Origin: an uncultured Prevotellaceae bacterium
GTDB lineage: Bacteria; Bacteroidota; Bacteroidia; Bacteroidales; Bacteroidaceae
Direction of reading: 5' to 3'
Length of the DNA: 64,000 nucleotides
Assembly (NCBI GenBank): GCA_900316645.1
Contig: ONDP01000004.1
Coordinates: 48,726 to 112,725 of the forward strand
Below the pieces are notes generated by a model, which made no database searches, was not told the DNA's origin, and worked only from the letters and a program-made list of their open reading frames with translations. This document shows, one piece after another, positions 23,575 to 33,700 of this stretch. How positions within the stretch are numbered: the first letter of the stretch is position 1; every line of letters begins with the position of its first letter. A program made the translations under genes and the position numbers.

Positions 23575-26500
23575 TTACTCTTCTATTTTGTAATCAACTG
23601 GACGATGGGCATACTGTGAAATCTCAGAAGCCACATCAGCATTCTCCTCCTCGTCCTCAAACTTCAAAGGACTGAGCTTCTCCTGAAGACTCTGGAAAAT
23701 GACGAACAAGGTAGGCACTACCATAATCTGACACAGCGTACCAATCAGCATACCACCTACGGCAGCTGCACCCAGCGTCTGGTTACCATTCTTTCCCACA
23801 CCCGATGCAAACATCATTGGCAGCAGACCGATAACCATAGCCAGCGACGTCATCAAGATAGGACGCAGACGGGCTGCAGCACCTAAGATGGCCGACCATG
23901 TAATAGCCATACCCGTCATACGGCGCTCCAAAGCGAACTGCACAATCAGAATGGCGTTCTTAGCCAACAGACCAATCAACATAATCAGAGAAATCTGCAT
24001 GTAGATATCGTTGGAATGACCGAACAGCATCGTGAATAGGAAACAGCCAGCCAGTCCGAAAGGTACCGAGAGCACCACCGCCAACGGCAGGATGTACGAC
24101 TCATACTGGGCCGACAGAATCAGATAGATGAAAATGAAACAGAGGGCAAATATGATACCTGTCGTATTTGATGCCTTGGCCTCCTCACGTGTCAAACCTG
24201 AATACTCATAACTGTATCCCTGTGGCAGAACGTCGGCAGCTACTTCCTGTGCAGCCTTGATGGCCTCACCGGTAGAATAGCCGTTAGCTACTGTTGCCGT
24301 CACGTTGATACTGGTAAACAGGTTGAAACGGTTGATATTTGACGGTCCATAGACACGCTCCATACGGCAGAACTCCTGTACTGGCGACATACCGCCAGGA
24401 GTACGCACATATACACTGTTCAGCGACTCAGGTGTCATACGAGTTTCAGGTGAACCCTGAATCATGACACGGTAGAGTTTACCATAGGCATTGAAGTTTG
24501 ACGCATAGAGTCCGCCATAGTAACCCTGCAGTGTTGTCAGCACGGTATTTGGTGAAATACCTGCCTGCTTACACTTAGCCACGTCAATATGCAACATATA
24601 CTGTGGATAGTTGGGGTTGTAGGAGGTCTGCGCAGCCTGGAATTCAGGACGCTTATTGAGTTCAGCCAGATAGTTTTTCACAATACCGAAGAACTTATCG
24701 AGTGAACCACCGGTACGGTCCTGCATGACGATCGACACACCCGAGTTGACGGAGAATCCTGGAATCATAGGTGGTGCAAACGCCAGAATCTGAGCATCCT
24801 TGATATGTGCCGTTTTCAGATATATCTGGGCGAGCACACCGTTTGACTCGTAGGGGTTGAGGAAGAAACGGTAGATACCATCACCCTGCCACAGTCCGCT
24901 GAGTTTCCAGAAGAATCCCTTCTGACGCTCCGAGAACGGTTTCAGCTTGAGGATGAAGGTAGCCTGGTCTGAACCGGAACCGGCAATGAAGTTGTAACCC
25001 TGAATCTGCTCACGGCTCTGGATAGCCGGGTCGGCACCCAGAATACTGTCAACCTGGCTGATTACTTGCTTGGTACGCTCCACTGATGTAGCAGGTGGCA
25101 TAGAGATGGTACAGAAAATAGTTCCTGTATCCTCGTCAGGCACCAGACCTGTCTTCGCAGTTGCCATTGTAGCTACCAGTACCACGATACCGATAATGAC
25201 GGTCGCTATCATGGCAAGGGGCTTGTGAACCAATTTCTCCACTACTCCCTTATACTTAGCTGTCGTAGCGTTGAAAGCCGTATTGAACGAGGCATGGAAG
25301 CGGTCAATCATCGACATTTTCTTCTCGTGTCCCTCCTTGTCGTGAGGCTTCAGGAATATAGCACAAAGTGCCGGCGACAACGTCAAGGCGTTCAGCGCCG
25401 AGATAAAGATGCTGACAGCCATCGTCACACCGAACTCACGATAGAACGAACCTGAGGTACCACCGATGAACGACACGGGAATAAATACCGATGCCATCAC
25501 CAGCGTAATAGATATGATGGCGCCCGAAATTTCATTCATGGCGTCAATGGATGCTGTCAGTGCCGACTTGTAGCCTTGGTCAAGTTTGGCATGAACAGCC
25601 TCAACCACCACAATGGCATCATCGACCACAATGGCAATTGCCAATAGCAATGCCGACAGTGTCAACAGGTTGATAGAGAATCCGAACACGCTGAGGAAGA
25701 AGAATGTACCTACCAGCGACACAGGAACAGCAATCAGCGGAATCAGTGTTGAACGCCAGTCCTGCAAGAAGATGTAGATAACGATGAACACCAGGATAAG
25801 GGTGAACACCAGTGTGAATACCACCTCCTCAATTGAAGCGTAAAGGAATTCCGTTACATCATAGTTGATCTTGTAGGTCATGCCCGGCGGGAACAGTTTA
25901 GCCTGCTCTTCCAACTCAGCTTTCACCTGCTTGGCAATCTCATTGGCATTAGAACCTGCAATCTGCTGAACCATACCCAGCACTGAGGGCAGGTTATTGT
26001 TCTTCATTGCCACAGAGTACTGCTGACCACCCAGTTCAATACGGGCTACGTCTTTCAGTTTCAGCGTCTGACCATTGGCATCATTCGAGATAATGATATT
26101 GCCAAACTCCTCGGCTGTTTTCAGACGACCAGTATAACGCATGGCATATTCATAGGCCACGTCCGACTGTTCACCGAAGGAACCAGGGGCAGCCTCAATA
26201 TTTTGTTCTGCCAGCACATTCGAAATGTCGGAAGGCATCAGGTTGTGCTGCTTCATGACATCGGGCTTCAGCCAGATACGCATGGAATAGGTCTTCAGAC
26301 CAGGGCTCTGCACGTCACCCACACCCTGAATACGCTTGATGGCAGGAATGATATTGATGTTGTTGTAGTTGGTCAGGAACTCATCGTCATAGCGACCATC
26401 AGAGGTCAGCGTAAACATCAGCACCTGTGAGGTCTGGCGCTTTGACACCGTCACACCGATACGTGTCACCTCGGCAGGCAACAGCGCCTGAGCCTGCGAC

Positions 26501-26832
26501 ACACGGTTCTGCACGTTGACGGCACACATATCCGGGTTCATGCCCTGGCGGAACAACACAGAGAGCTGTGCCGATCCGGTGGAAGACGTGGAAGTAATAT
26601 AGTCCATACCCTCCACACCGTTGATACTCTCCTCCAATGGCGTAACAACGGAATTCTTCACCGTTTCCGCATCGGCACCAGGATAACTGGTCCATACCGC
26701 TACGGTAGGCGGTGCTATATTGGGGTACTGCTCAATAGGCAGTGACACCAGTCCTATAAAACCCAGCAGGACGATAAGGATGGATATCACCGTCGATAGT
26801 ACCGGGCGTTTGATAAATGTTGTAAAAGTCAT
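23575..26832 (-). CDS. RND multidrug efflux permease (AcrB/MexB type)
   Basis: At 1085 residues this is a full-length HAE1-type RND pump of the inner membrane that exports hydrophobic compounds with the proton gradient. It begins FIKRPVLSTVISILIVLLG, has the charged pair in VVDDAIVVVEAVH (the TM4 Asp-Asp) and the TM10 lysine in GLLAKNAILIVQFA, plus two large periplasmic domains. It is flanked by its adaptor upstream and outer-membrane channel downstream with 6-33 bp gaps, forming one operon. Confidence 0.96.
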   Translation of the reverse strand: MTFTTFIKRPVLSTVISILIVLLGFIGLVSLPIEQYPNIAPPTVAVWTSYPGADAETVKNSVVTPLEESINGVEGMDYITSTSSTGSAQLSVLFRQGMNPDMCAVNVQNRVSQAQALLPAEVTRIGVTVSKRQTSQVLMFTLTSDGRYDDEFLTNYNNINIIPAIKRIQGVGDVQSPGLKTYSMRIWLKPDVMKQHNLMPSDISNVLAEQNIEAAPGSFGEQSDVAYEYAMRYTGRLKTAEEFGNIIISNDANGQTLKLKDVARIELGGQQYSVAMKNNNLPSVLGMVQQIAGSNANEIAKQVKAELEEQAKLFPPGMTYKINYDVTEFLYASIEEVVFTLVFTLILVFIVIYIFLQDWRSTLIPLIAVPVSLVGTFFFLSVFGFSINLLTLSALLLAIAIVVDDAIVVVEAVHAKLDQGYKSALTASIDAMNEISGAIISITLVMASVFIPVSFIGGTSGSFYREFGVTMAVSIFISALNALTLSPALCAIFLKPHDKEGHEKKMSMIDRFHASFNTAFNATTAKYKGVVEKLVHKPLAMIATVIIGIVVLVATMATAKTGLVPDEDTGTIFCTISMPPATSVERTKQVISQVDSILGADPAIQSREQIQGYNFIAGSGSDQATFILKLKPFSERQKGFFWKLSGLWQGDGIYRFFLNPYESNGVLAQIYLKTAHIKDAQILAFAPPMIPGFSVNSGVSIVMQDRTGGSLDKFFGIVKNYLAELNKRPEFQAAQTSYNPNYPQYMLHIDVAKCKQAGISPNTVLTTLQGYYGGLYASNFNAYGKLYRVMIQGSPETRMTPESLNSVYVRTPGGMSPVQEFCRMERVYGPSNINRFNLFTSINVTATVANGYSTGEAIKAAQEVAADVLPQGYSYEYSGLTREEAKASNTTGIIFALCFIFIYLILSAQYESYILPLAVVLSVPFGLAGCFLFTMLFGHSNDIYMQISLIMLIGLLAKNAILIVQFALERRMTGMAITWSAILGAAARLRPILMTSLAMVIGLLPMMFASGVGKNGNQTLGAAAVGGMLIGTLCQIMVVPTLFVIFQSLQEKLSPLKFEDEEENADVASEISQYAHRPVDYKIEE

Positions 26833-26840
26833 AATTCCTA

Positions 26841-26875
26841 CTTCTTACATCTTACTTCATACATCTTACTTCTTC
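26841..26875. repeat. 7-bp tandem repeat between adaptor and pump genes
   Basis: Five 7-bp units: CTTCTTA, CATCTTA, CTTCATA, CATCTTA, CTTCTTC. The array covers the stop codon and last codons of the adaptor gene. Confidence 0.85.
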
Positions 26876-28032
26876 ATCGCTCCTACGATATCACCAGCCG
26901 ACATAGCCTTTGCCTGCTCGTCAATCTTCTGCTGATAACGCTCTGGGGTAATGGGTACAATCTCCATACCGTCGCTGAGCTTGGTAATACCATTCGTCAC
27001 GTATTTGTCGCCGGTCTTCAATCCATCTGTTACGATATAGTTGTTACCATCGTTCTGAGGGTCAACCTTAATCTCGGTATATACCACTTTATTATCTTTT
27101 CCAAGTGTATAGACGAACTTCTTGTTCTGCACCTCACTCACGCACGACTGTGGAATGATGATGGCTGAAGTGGCCTGACGCGGAATGATGATGGTTCCTG
27201 CACCGCCGCTCTTCAGCAACTTCTCCGGGTTGGTAAACACGGCTATCAACTGTACGGTACCTGTAGCCTGGTCAATCACACCACTCATCTTGGTCACTTT
27301 ACCCTCATGGGCATAGATAGTACCGTCAGACAACTGCAACTTAACGGGAGGCAGTGAATTCAGGCCCTCACCGTTTCGAGTCATTTCCATGGCAAACTTC
27401 TCGGTTACTGAGAAATACACCTCCATCGAAGAAATATTAGATACCGTGGTCAGAGCATTCGATGCACTTACCAAAGCACCCTTCTTGAAAGGCAGTGTTC
27501 CTACCACACCCGTGGCAGGACTCTTCACATAGCAGAAACTCAGCATCTCACGGGCTGAAGCCAATGCTGCCTGAGCCTGAGCCAACTGTGCCTTGGCACT
27601 CTCAAATGAATTCTCTGAAGTCTTCAACTCATAGTCACCAATCACCTTGTTGGCATGCAACTGCTTGGCATTTTCAAAAGTCAACTGAGCCGTATTCACT
27701 TGCTGCTGGGCTGTATTCACATTGGCCTGAGCCTGACGAACCTGGGCCTGATAAGTCTCATTGTCAATCACAAACAATGTCTGGCCAGCACTTACCGTCT
27801 GACCTTCTTTTACATTAATCTGTGTGAGGAAACCCTGCACCTTCGGGCGAATCTCCACATCCTGAACACCCTTAATCATGGCAGGATAAGTGGTCTGCAT
27901 GTCAGCACTCGACGTACCCACAGTTACAACAGGATACTCGTTGTCGCCAAAAGAAGGACGACCGCCACCACCTCCGCATGATACCAATGCTGTAGCAAAG
28001 GCTACAATCATCAACATTTTCTTCATTTTCAT
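26866..28032 (-). CDS. RND efflux periplasmic adaptor (AcrA/MexA type) lipoprotein
   Basis: This 388-residue membrane-fusion protein has a lipoprotein signal (VSCGGG, Cys near residue 19), a biotinyl-lipoyl-like half (VEIRPKVQGFLTQINVKEGQ), a coiled-coil hairpin of about 70 residues rich in Q and A, and beta-barrel domains. It links the pump to the outer-membrane channel. It is the first gene of the operon and carries the promoter upstream. Confidence 0.94.
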   Translation of the reverse strand: MKMKKMLMIVAFATALVSCGGGGGRPSFGDNEYPVVTVGTSSADMQTTYPAMIKGVQDVEIRPKVQGFLTQINVKEGQTVSAGQTLFVIDNETYQAQVRQAQANVNTAQQQVNTAQLTFENAKQLHANKVIGDYELKTSENSFESAKAQLAQAQAALASAREMLSFCYVKSPATGVVGTLPFKKGALVSASNALTTVSNISSMEVYFSVTEKFAMEMTRNGEGLNSLPPVKLQLSDGTIYAHEGKVTKMSGVIDQATGTVQLIAVFTNPEKLLKSGGAGTIIIPRQATSAIIIPQSCVSEVQNKKFVYTLGKDNKVVYTEIKVDPQNDGNNYIVTDGLKTGDKYVTNGITKLSDGMEIVPITPERYQQKIDEQAKAMSAGDIVGAMKK

Positions 28033-28112
28033 AACTCTTAATATACTTTATCTTTATTCGAATAACAATAGAAAGTCGAAAACCTTTTTTCTGCATTTCA
28101 GTTTTCAACTTG

Positions 28113-28120
28113 CAAAATTA
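28113..28120 (-). promoter_or_regulatory. -7 box of the efflux operon
   Basis: TAATTTTG on the minus strand, 80 nt before the adaptor start. The rest of the 154-bp gap to fhs shows no gene and no clear regulator site. Confidence 0.55.
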
Positions 28121-28186
28121 CTAAAAAATCCACTTACCTATGTAATAGGCGGTTCACATTTAACAAACTTTATGCTGAACGGCCAA

Positions 28187-29866
28187 CTATGACAGACCTT
28201 CTATTTCGCCATTTACGATGGTGATGCGTTCTGCCTGCGGACTCCTTGGCAGTCCTGGCATACGCAGCATGTCGCCTGCTATAGCCACTATCATCTCGCT
28301 TCCGCAGTTCAGGATAATATCGCGGATTCGGATGGTAAAACCTTCCGGCGAGCCATAACGGGTGGAATCTGCCGAGAATGAGAACTGGGTCTTGGCAATA
28401 CATACTGGATAATGGGCAATGGCTCCGTCCTCATCGGTAAACGTAGCACGCAGGGCTTCCAGTTTTCTCTTTGCCGTCTTACTGTATTCCACTGCCGAGG
28501 CGCCATAAATGCCCTTGCACACCTTTTCCAGCTTATCCTCCAGGCAGTCGGCCTCCTTGTAGGTGAAGTGTATGGGCAGAGGCTGTTGGCGCTCAATGGT
28601 ATCAACCACGAGCTGGGCCAGTTCCGTAGCACCCTCGCCGCCTTTGAGGAAAGCCTCGTTGACGGCAAACCCTACCCCAAGGTCTTCACAGTTCTTGCGA
28701 ACAATACCTATCTCTTCATCTATATCCGTATCGTGTCGATTCAAGGTAACAACCACAGGCTGCCCGAAGCCCTGCATATTGCGGATGTGGCGGTTCAGAT
28801 TCTTCAATCCCTCCGTCAGTCCTTTGGCATTGGGTTCCTTGATATGTTCAATATCCACACCGCCATGCATCTTCAAGCCTTGCGTAGTAGCCACAATGAC
28901 CACCAGTCGGGGCTGCAATCCCGTCTTGCGGCATTTGATGTCGAAGAACTTCTCTGCACCCAGGTCTGCACCGAAACCGGCTTCCGTCACCGCATAGTCG
29001 CCATAGGTCATTGCCATCTTGGTGGCTACCACACTCGAACAACCGTGAGCGATATTGGCAAACGGTCCACCATGCACAAAGGCAGGCGTATTCTCCGTAG
29101 TCTGCACCAGATTGGGCGAAAGGGCATCACGCAGCAGCACTGTGATGGCTCCAGCCACACCGAGGTCTTTCACCTTGAACAGCTTACCGTCGGAAGTAAT
29201 GCCCAGCACGATGTTTTCGATACGTCGCTGCAAATCCTCCTCGCTCGTTGCCAGACAGAGGATAGCCATCAGTTCCGAAGCAGGAGTGATGTCGAAACCC
29301 GTTTCTGACACCACGCCGTCGCCACGCAATCCTGTCACCACATTACGCAGCGCACGATCGTTCACATCAAGCACGCGCTTCCAAAAAATATCACGCAACG
29401 AAAAGCCCTCCTTGCGGTGCTGATACAGATAATTATCCAGCAAGGCACTGATGGTGTTATGAGCCGATGTCACAGCATGGAAATCACCCGTGAAGTGCAG
29501 GTTAATCTTCTCCATCGGCAACACCTGGGCATAACCGCCGCCTGCCGCACCGCCTTTCATTCCGAAACAGGGACCCAGCGAGGGTTCTCTCAGTGCCACC
29601 ACCGCCTTCTTGCCCAACTTATTCAGTCCCAGCGTCAGTCCGATGCTCACCGTTGTCTTACCGATACCCGCTTTCGTCGGACTGATAGCCGTCACCAGTA
29701 TCAGTCGGCTCTGTTTCACCCGTTTCTCGTCAATCAACGAGATGGGCACTTTCGCCATATAGCGTCCATACGGCTCTATCTTTTCAGGGTCAATACCAAG
29801 CTGAGATGCTATCTCGCCTATCGGTGCCAACTGGCATTCGCGTGCAATCTGGATATCTGTCTTCAT
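28187..29866 (-). CDS. fhs: Formate--tetrahydrofolate ligase
   Basis: The enzyme makes 10-formyl-tetrahydrofolate from formate, ATP and tetrahydrofolate, feeding one-carbon units into purines. The 559-residue length is normal. ATP-binding [14 protein letters not shown] lies near residue 66; [17 protein letters not shown] and [17 protein letters not shown] are family signatures. It is a single gene with a -7 box at 29899-29892. No partner folate gene is next to it. Confidence 0.96.
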   Translation of the reverse strand: MKTDIQIARECQLAPIGEIASQLGIDPEKIEPYGRYMAKVPISLIDEKRVKQSRLILVTAISPTKAGIGKTTVSIGLTLGLNKLGKKAVVALREPSLGPCFGMKGGAAGGGYAQVLPMEKINLHFTGDFHAVTSAHNTISALLDNYLYQHRKEGFSLRDIFWKRVLDVNDRALRNVVTGLRGDGVVSETGFDITPASELMAILCLATSEEDLQRRIENIVLGITSDGKLFKVKDLGVAGAITVLLRDALSPNLVQTTENTPAFVHGGPFANIAHGCSSVVATKMAMTYGDYAVTEAGFGADLGAEKFFDIKCRKTGLQPRLVVIVATTQGLKMHGGVDIEHIKEPNAKGLTEGLKNLNRHIRNMQGFGQPVVVTLNRHDTDIDEEIGIVRKNCEDLGVGFAVNEAFLKGGEGATELAQLVVDTIERQQPLPIHFTYKEADCLEDKLEKVCKGIYGASAVEYSKTAKRKLEALRATFTDEDGAIAHYPVCIAKTQFSFSADSTRYGSPEGFTIRIRDIILNCGSEMIVAIAGDMLRMPGLPRSPQAERITIVNGEIEGLS

Positions 29867-29891
29867 ACGTTCTAATGTCTTTAGTCGGGTG

Positions 29892-29899
29892 CAAAGATA
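29892..29899 (-). promoter_or_regulatory. -7 box of fhs
   Basis: TATCTTTG on minus, 25 nt before the fhs start and just past the toxin gene's stop codon. Confidence 0.65.
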
Positions 29900-29903
29900 A
29901 GGG

Positions 29904-30215
29904 CTACTTGACTTCGCTTACCAATGTACTGGGGTCGCGTCTTACGTCCCAGAAGGCAACAAGATAGATGGTATCGCCATCGATGCGATAGACGACTTTG
30001 TCGAGATGGTTCATTACATAGCTTCTGTACGTCACTGCTCTGTCGGCTAACAGGGGCTCTTCATGACCGATATTGGGACTGCTCTCAATAAGGCGGCGCA
30101 TCTGGCGCACATCCTTCATGAACTCGTCACGCCTGTCCTTGCCAAACTCCTTGCGAATGTACTTAGCAATTTGGCGAATCTGTTCCTTTGCCAGGTCGGT
30201 GATGATGGATTTCAT
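29904..30215 (-). CDS. RelE/ParE-superfamily toxin
   Basis: The 103-residue protein has the ParE/RelE layout: an N-terminal helix ([18 protein letters not shown]) with [15 protein letters not shown], then a beta sheet with [19 protein letters not shown] and the closing [15 protein letters not shown]. Such toxins either cut mRNA on the ribosome or poison gyrase; which applies cannot be told. The start overlaps the end of the antitoxin gene by 4 bp, the usual type II toxin-antitoxin arrangement. Confidence 0.85.
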   Translation of the reverse strand: MKSIITDLAKEQIRQIAKYIRKEFGKDRRDEFMKDVRQMRRLIESSPNIGHEEPLLADRAVTYRSYVMNHLDKVVYRIDGDTIYLVAFWDVRRDPSTLVSEVK

Positions 30216-30511
30216 AGGACTTCAGCCATTGCAAGTTCGCGGTCTTCCTCGGCAAACTCTCTTTCGAGTTCGTCCATAGCCTCATCGAAGTCATATACAC
30301 GACCCTCGGCGATGTCTCGTTCACTTTGGTCAATCATGGCATTGATTTCGTCCATAGTGTAGTGCTGTATGGACGATGTGACCTCCGCGTTTTTTAAACT
30401 GTCGATGATGATTGATACCAACTCCAGTTTTTGGCTGCCATTGAGGTCTTTCACCATGTTCCATGCCCTTGCTACAGGTGATGTCGTGCTTCTTGCGATC
30501 CTTGTTTCCAT
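30212..30511 (-). CDS. Antitoxin partner of the RelE/ParE toxin
   Basis: This 99-residue acidic protein has a short N-terminal part and a charged helical C-terminus (MDELEREFAEEDRELAMAEV). It fits an antitoxin by size, charge and 4-bp overlap with the toxin gene. The text VKDLNGSQKLELVSIIIDSL resembles the N-terminal region of Bacteroidetes antitoxins paired with ParE-like toxins. TAAATTTG (30545-30538) is the likely promoter box. Confidence 0.75.
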   Translation of the reverse strand: METRIARSTTSPVARAWNMVKDLNGSQKLELVSIIIDSLKNAEVTSSIQHYTMDEINAMIDQSERDIAEGRVYDFDEAMDELEREFAEEDRELAMAEVL

Positions 30512-30537
30512 AATCTATCTCTTTTGTTTCATGCTGC

Positions 30538-30545
30538 AAATTTAG
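30538..30545 (-). promoter_or_regulatory. -7 box of the toxin-antitoxin operon
   Basis: TAAATTTG on minus, 27 nt before the antitoxin start codon. Confidence 0.5.
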
Positions 30546-30686
30546 GGATTATTATCTTAACTTCCAAATTTTCGAGCAGCGAACACAATAAATGCTTGCA
30601 TTTTTATTGCTTAGTCGTGAGAAAATTCGCCCAATGTGTCAAATGATGAGGCGACTTTTTCTTAACTCTTCCCCTTCAGGGGGATC

Positions 30687-30718
30687 AAGCCCCAGCGTCG
30701 TTGGTGGCGCTGGGGCTT
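30687..30718 (-). terminator. Hairpin terminator of the C10 peptidase gene
   Basis: AAGCCCCAGCG and CGCTGGGGCTT form an 11-bp GC-rich stem 33 nt past the stop codon of the peptidase gene. No U-run follows. The remaining sequence between here and the toxin-antitoxin promoter holds no gene. Confidence 0.65.
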
Positions 30719-30750
30719 GTGATATTAAACGGGGCGATTCCGGTGTGCAC

Positions 30751-33700
30751 TCACTTAATCACGACTTTCCGTCCGTTGATGATGTAAACACCCTTTCCTG
30801 GTGTATTCACCTTTCGGCCATTCAAATCGAAATACTTCAAGTCTTCCATCTTTACATTCTTCAATTCTTCGATGCCTGTTCCGCCAATGGTTACCTTATA
30901 GCCATAGAGCAATACGCTATTGGCTCCAGCAGTTCCTGCACGATATAGACGAGCAGCACTGCCACCCTGCGTACTGGCATACAGATAGACATAAGTAGGA
31001 GTACTAACGTTGTAAGACACATCTGCAGTTCCACGTTCCGACTTCTGAACCTGTGTAGGAGCGCCATTGCCAATCTGCACATTCAGCACATGCGTACCAA
31101 CAGTTTTGGCATCAACAGTGATGGTACCTTGCCCAGCAGGAATCTCGAAAATGATGCCGCTATAATTCTCACGTACTGAAGCATCGCCCACTTGGGCACT
31201 TTGAATAGCCGTCATTTGTTCTGAAGAAGTCGTAGTATTCAGTACGAGAGCCTGCTCTGTAGCATTATAGCCGTCACCATTCCCTGCATTCACATTATAA
31301 TAGGTATTGTCAATGACGGTATTCTCCAAATCCGTCTCGTTGCTGATAGCCTCTTTGAATGAGGTTTCCTCTGTTCCAGTGATGGGAGTAATCTCCACAG
31401 CCTCAATGGTCAGTTTACCAGCCACATAACTGATATCATAGTTCCGAGCCTCACCACCACTGATAGTGATGTCATACTCGCCAGGTTCGCTGGCTGATGT
31501 AGCTGTAGTAGTGATAGAAGGCTGTTTCGTCAGCACTTCGGATGTTTCATTATTCTTAAAGCCCTCATAAGTTGCTTCAAATGTTGGCAAAGCCTCACCT
31601 TGTTTGATAGTGTAGCTCTTTGCTATAGCCTTAAGCGGTGCTTTTTCGATGGTCAGCGTGCCATTCTTGAAAGTTGCAATATTATTGTCTACAGTACCTT
31701 GACTAATTACGATAGAATACTCTCCTACAGCCGAAGTCTTTGTTGCTTCGCATTCCAATTTTGGTTCGCCAGTGTAATCGTCACCTTCAACCGTAAATTC
31801 AAACTTAGGATTCTCATCTCCATATTTACGGGAATAACTTTTTGCTGTAAATTCAACAGGGGAATACTGGGATTCAACGATTTCTGCATTTTTTACATCA
31901 AAGTCGTTACAATTCACAACGTCAATGTCTGTGAAGTTTGTTCCATCAAAAGGCTTACCTAAGAAAGCCACAATATGCATTTTGTCTTTATTCCATTCGT
32001 CATTGAGTTTAATACTATAATGCTTTTCGTATTTATCACCATTCCATTCAATAGGATCACCCCAAACAGCAGAAACATTTGTACGAAGAACCGCCTGATG
32101 TTTATAATCGGAAATCCAAACGTCATTGCCAGAATCATATTGCGGTGCTACAACATCGTCCTCTGTTAGCAAAACTGTCAGATTCGTAAATCCGTGAATC
32201 GGCAAGAACTCTTCATTGCGTGAGCCCTTTACCACGATGTCAAGTTGCTTTTTTCTTTTATCATAACTACTTGTGATATGCACGTCTGCAAAAGCTGGCA
32301 TTTTGAAAATATCATCTATAGCAGTATTTTTAAATCCTGAGAATCCTAAACCGCCTCCTGTCATATATCGATTATAGCATGTGCTTACAGCAAAGGGAGT
32401 TAATCTGTAATACTCATCACCTGCAGGACACGAAAACTCATCATCATGTAAACTTACCTGCACTACGTTAGGATTCTCTTTTCTCAATAAGTCAATCTCA
32501 TTATTCACAGATAAAGCGTCTTGACACCAAGTAGATGTGTATAATTGAACAAGCTGTTTTTGCCGTCCCATATCTTTGCTATACACCTTAATTTCCTTAG
32601 AGGTCGTATCATCTAATGGATATTTGGGCTCTTTTCCTTTTATAGATTTAACCGATATATTTAGTTTATGGGAACCGATTTCACAATTAGGAGTGATTTT
32701 ACCATCTATGCTATGGTTATCAACAGGATTGGGAACAATGGGTTGATATAGATTTCCTGTAAAATCATTAATAGGAGTGCCATCAATGCTACATTCCATT
32801 TCATAATCTGTATTAACAGAGAGTTTTCCCCAATCTTTCATCGCAATCACCGTAGAAAAATCAGTAGTCTCACCTTTTTTGAAATATTTTAATGGTTTCC
32901 TCCATTCATCGATAAACTCTTTATTCATCATGTGAATATCGTAGACTGGCAATTCACTACCCTCGACGATACATTGAATATTCAATCGCCCACTATAAGG
33001 AACAAAGCTTAAAACGTCAACCCATTGGTTAGTACCACTATCCCCATAAGGACCATATAAGAATCCACAGCCAGTTTCAAGACCGCCTAAACCTGTCGAG
33101 ATATAGGATATTGGATAATTGTCTAATTCGTCACTTTCGTACTCAATACCAATAAATACACTATCTGTATTGATAATAAGGTTATTATTGAGTTCTACAA
33201 CATTCCAGCCCACAGCAATATCAGTAATATCCTGAGTATACAAATCTTGTTTATCTTTGGTTGAGCCAATCCAGAATTTAACATTCTTAATTTTCGTGTT
33301 GGTCAAAGCAAACCTTGCCGCAGTAATTTTACTACCAACAAAGGGAGCGAGTCCTTCTTTAAACACTCCAATACATGCTTTGTATTTCCCGGCAGGTCCG
33401 CCACCAAAACCAGACTCACCTGCTTTTAAGAAATCTTCCCCACGATAATGACCAAGAATCATTTGATTCTCATTGATGTTTTCAAAAGGATTATTACTTA
33501 TAATCACATCCGGCATATCAATTTCTTCTATGTGGACAAAATTCCCCCACCCCATTGAATTTTTAAAATATTGGCTACGCCCAGCAGGAACAATCAATGT
33601 TGCGTTTTTATAAATATAGTCAGCTATAGACGTCTGCTCCTCAGCATTAAAATAGTTTCCATCAAAGCAAGTTTCATTGATAGATATGGGAGAAGCTTTT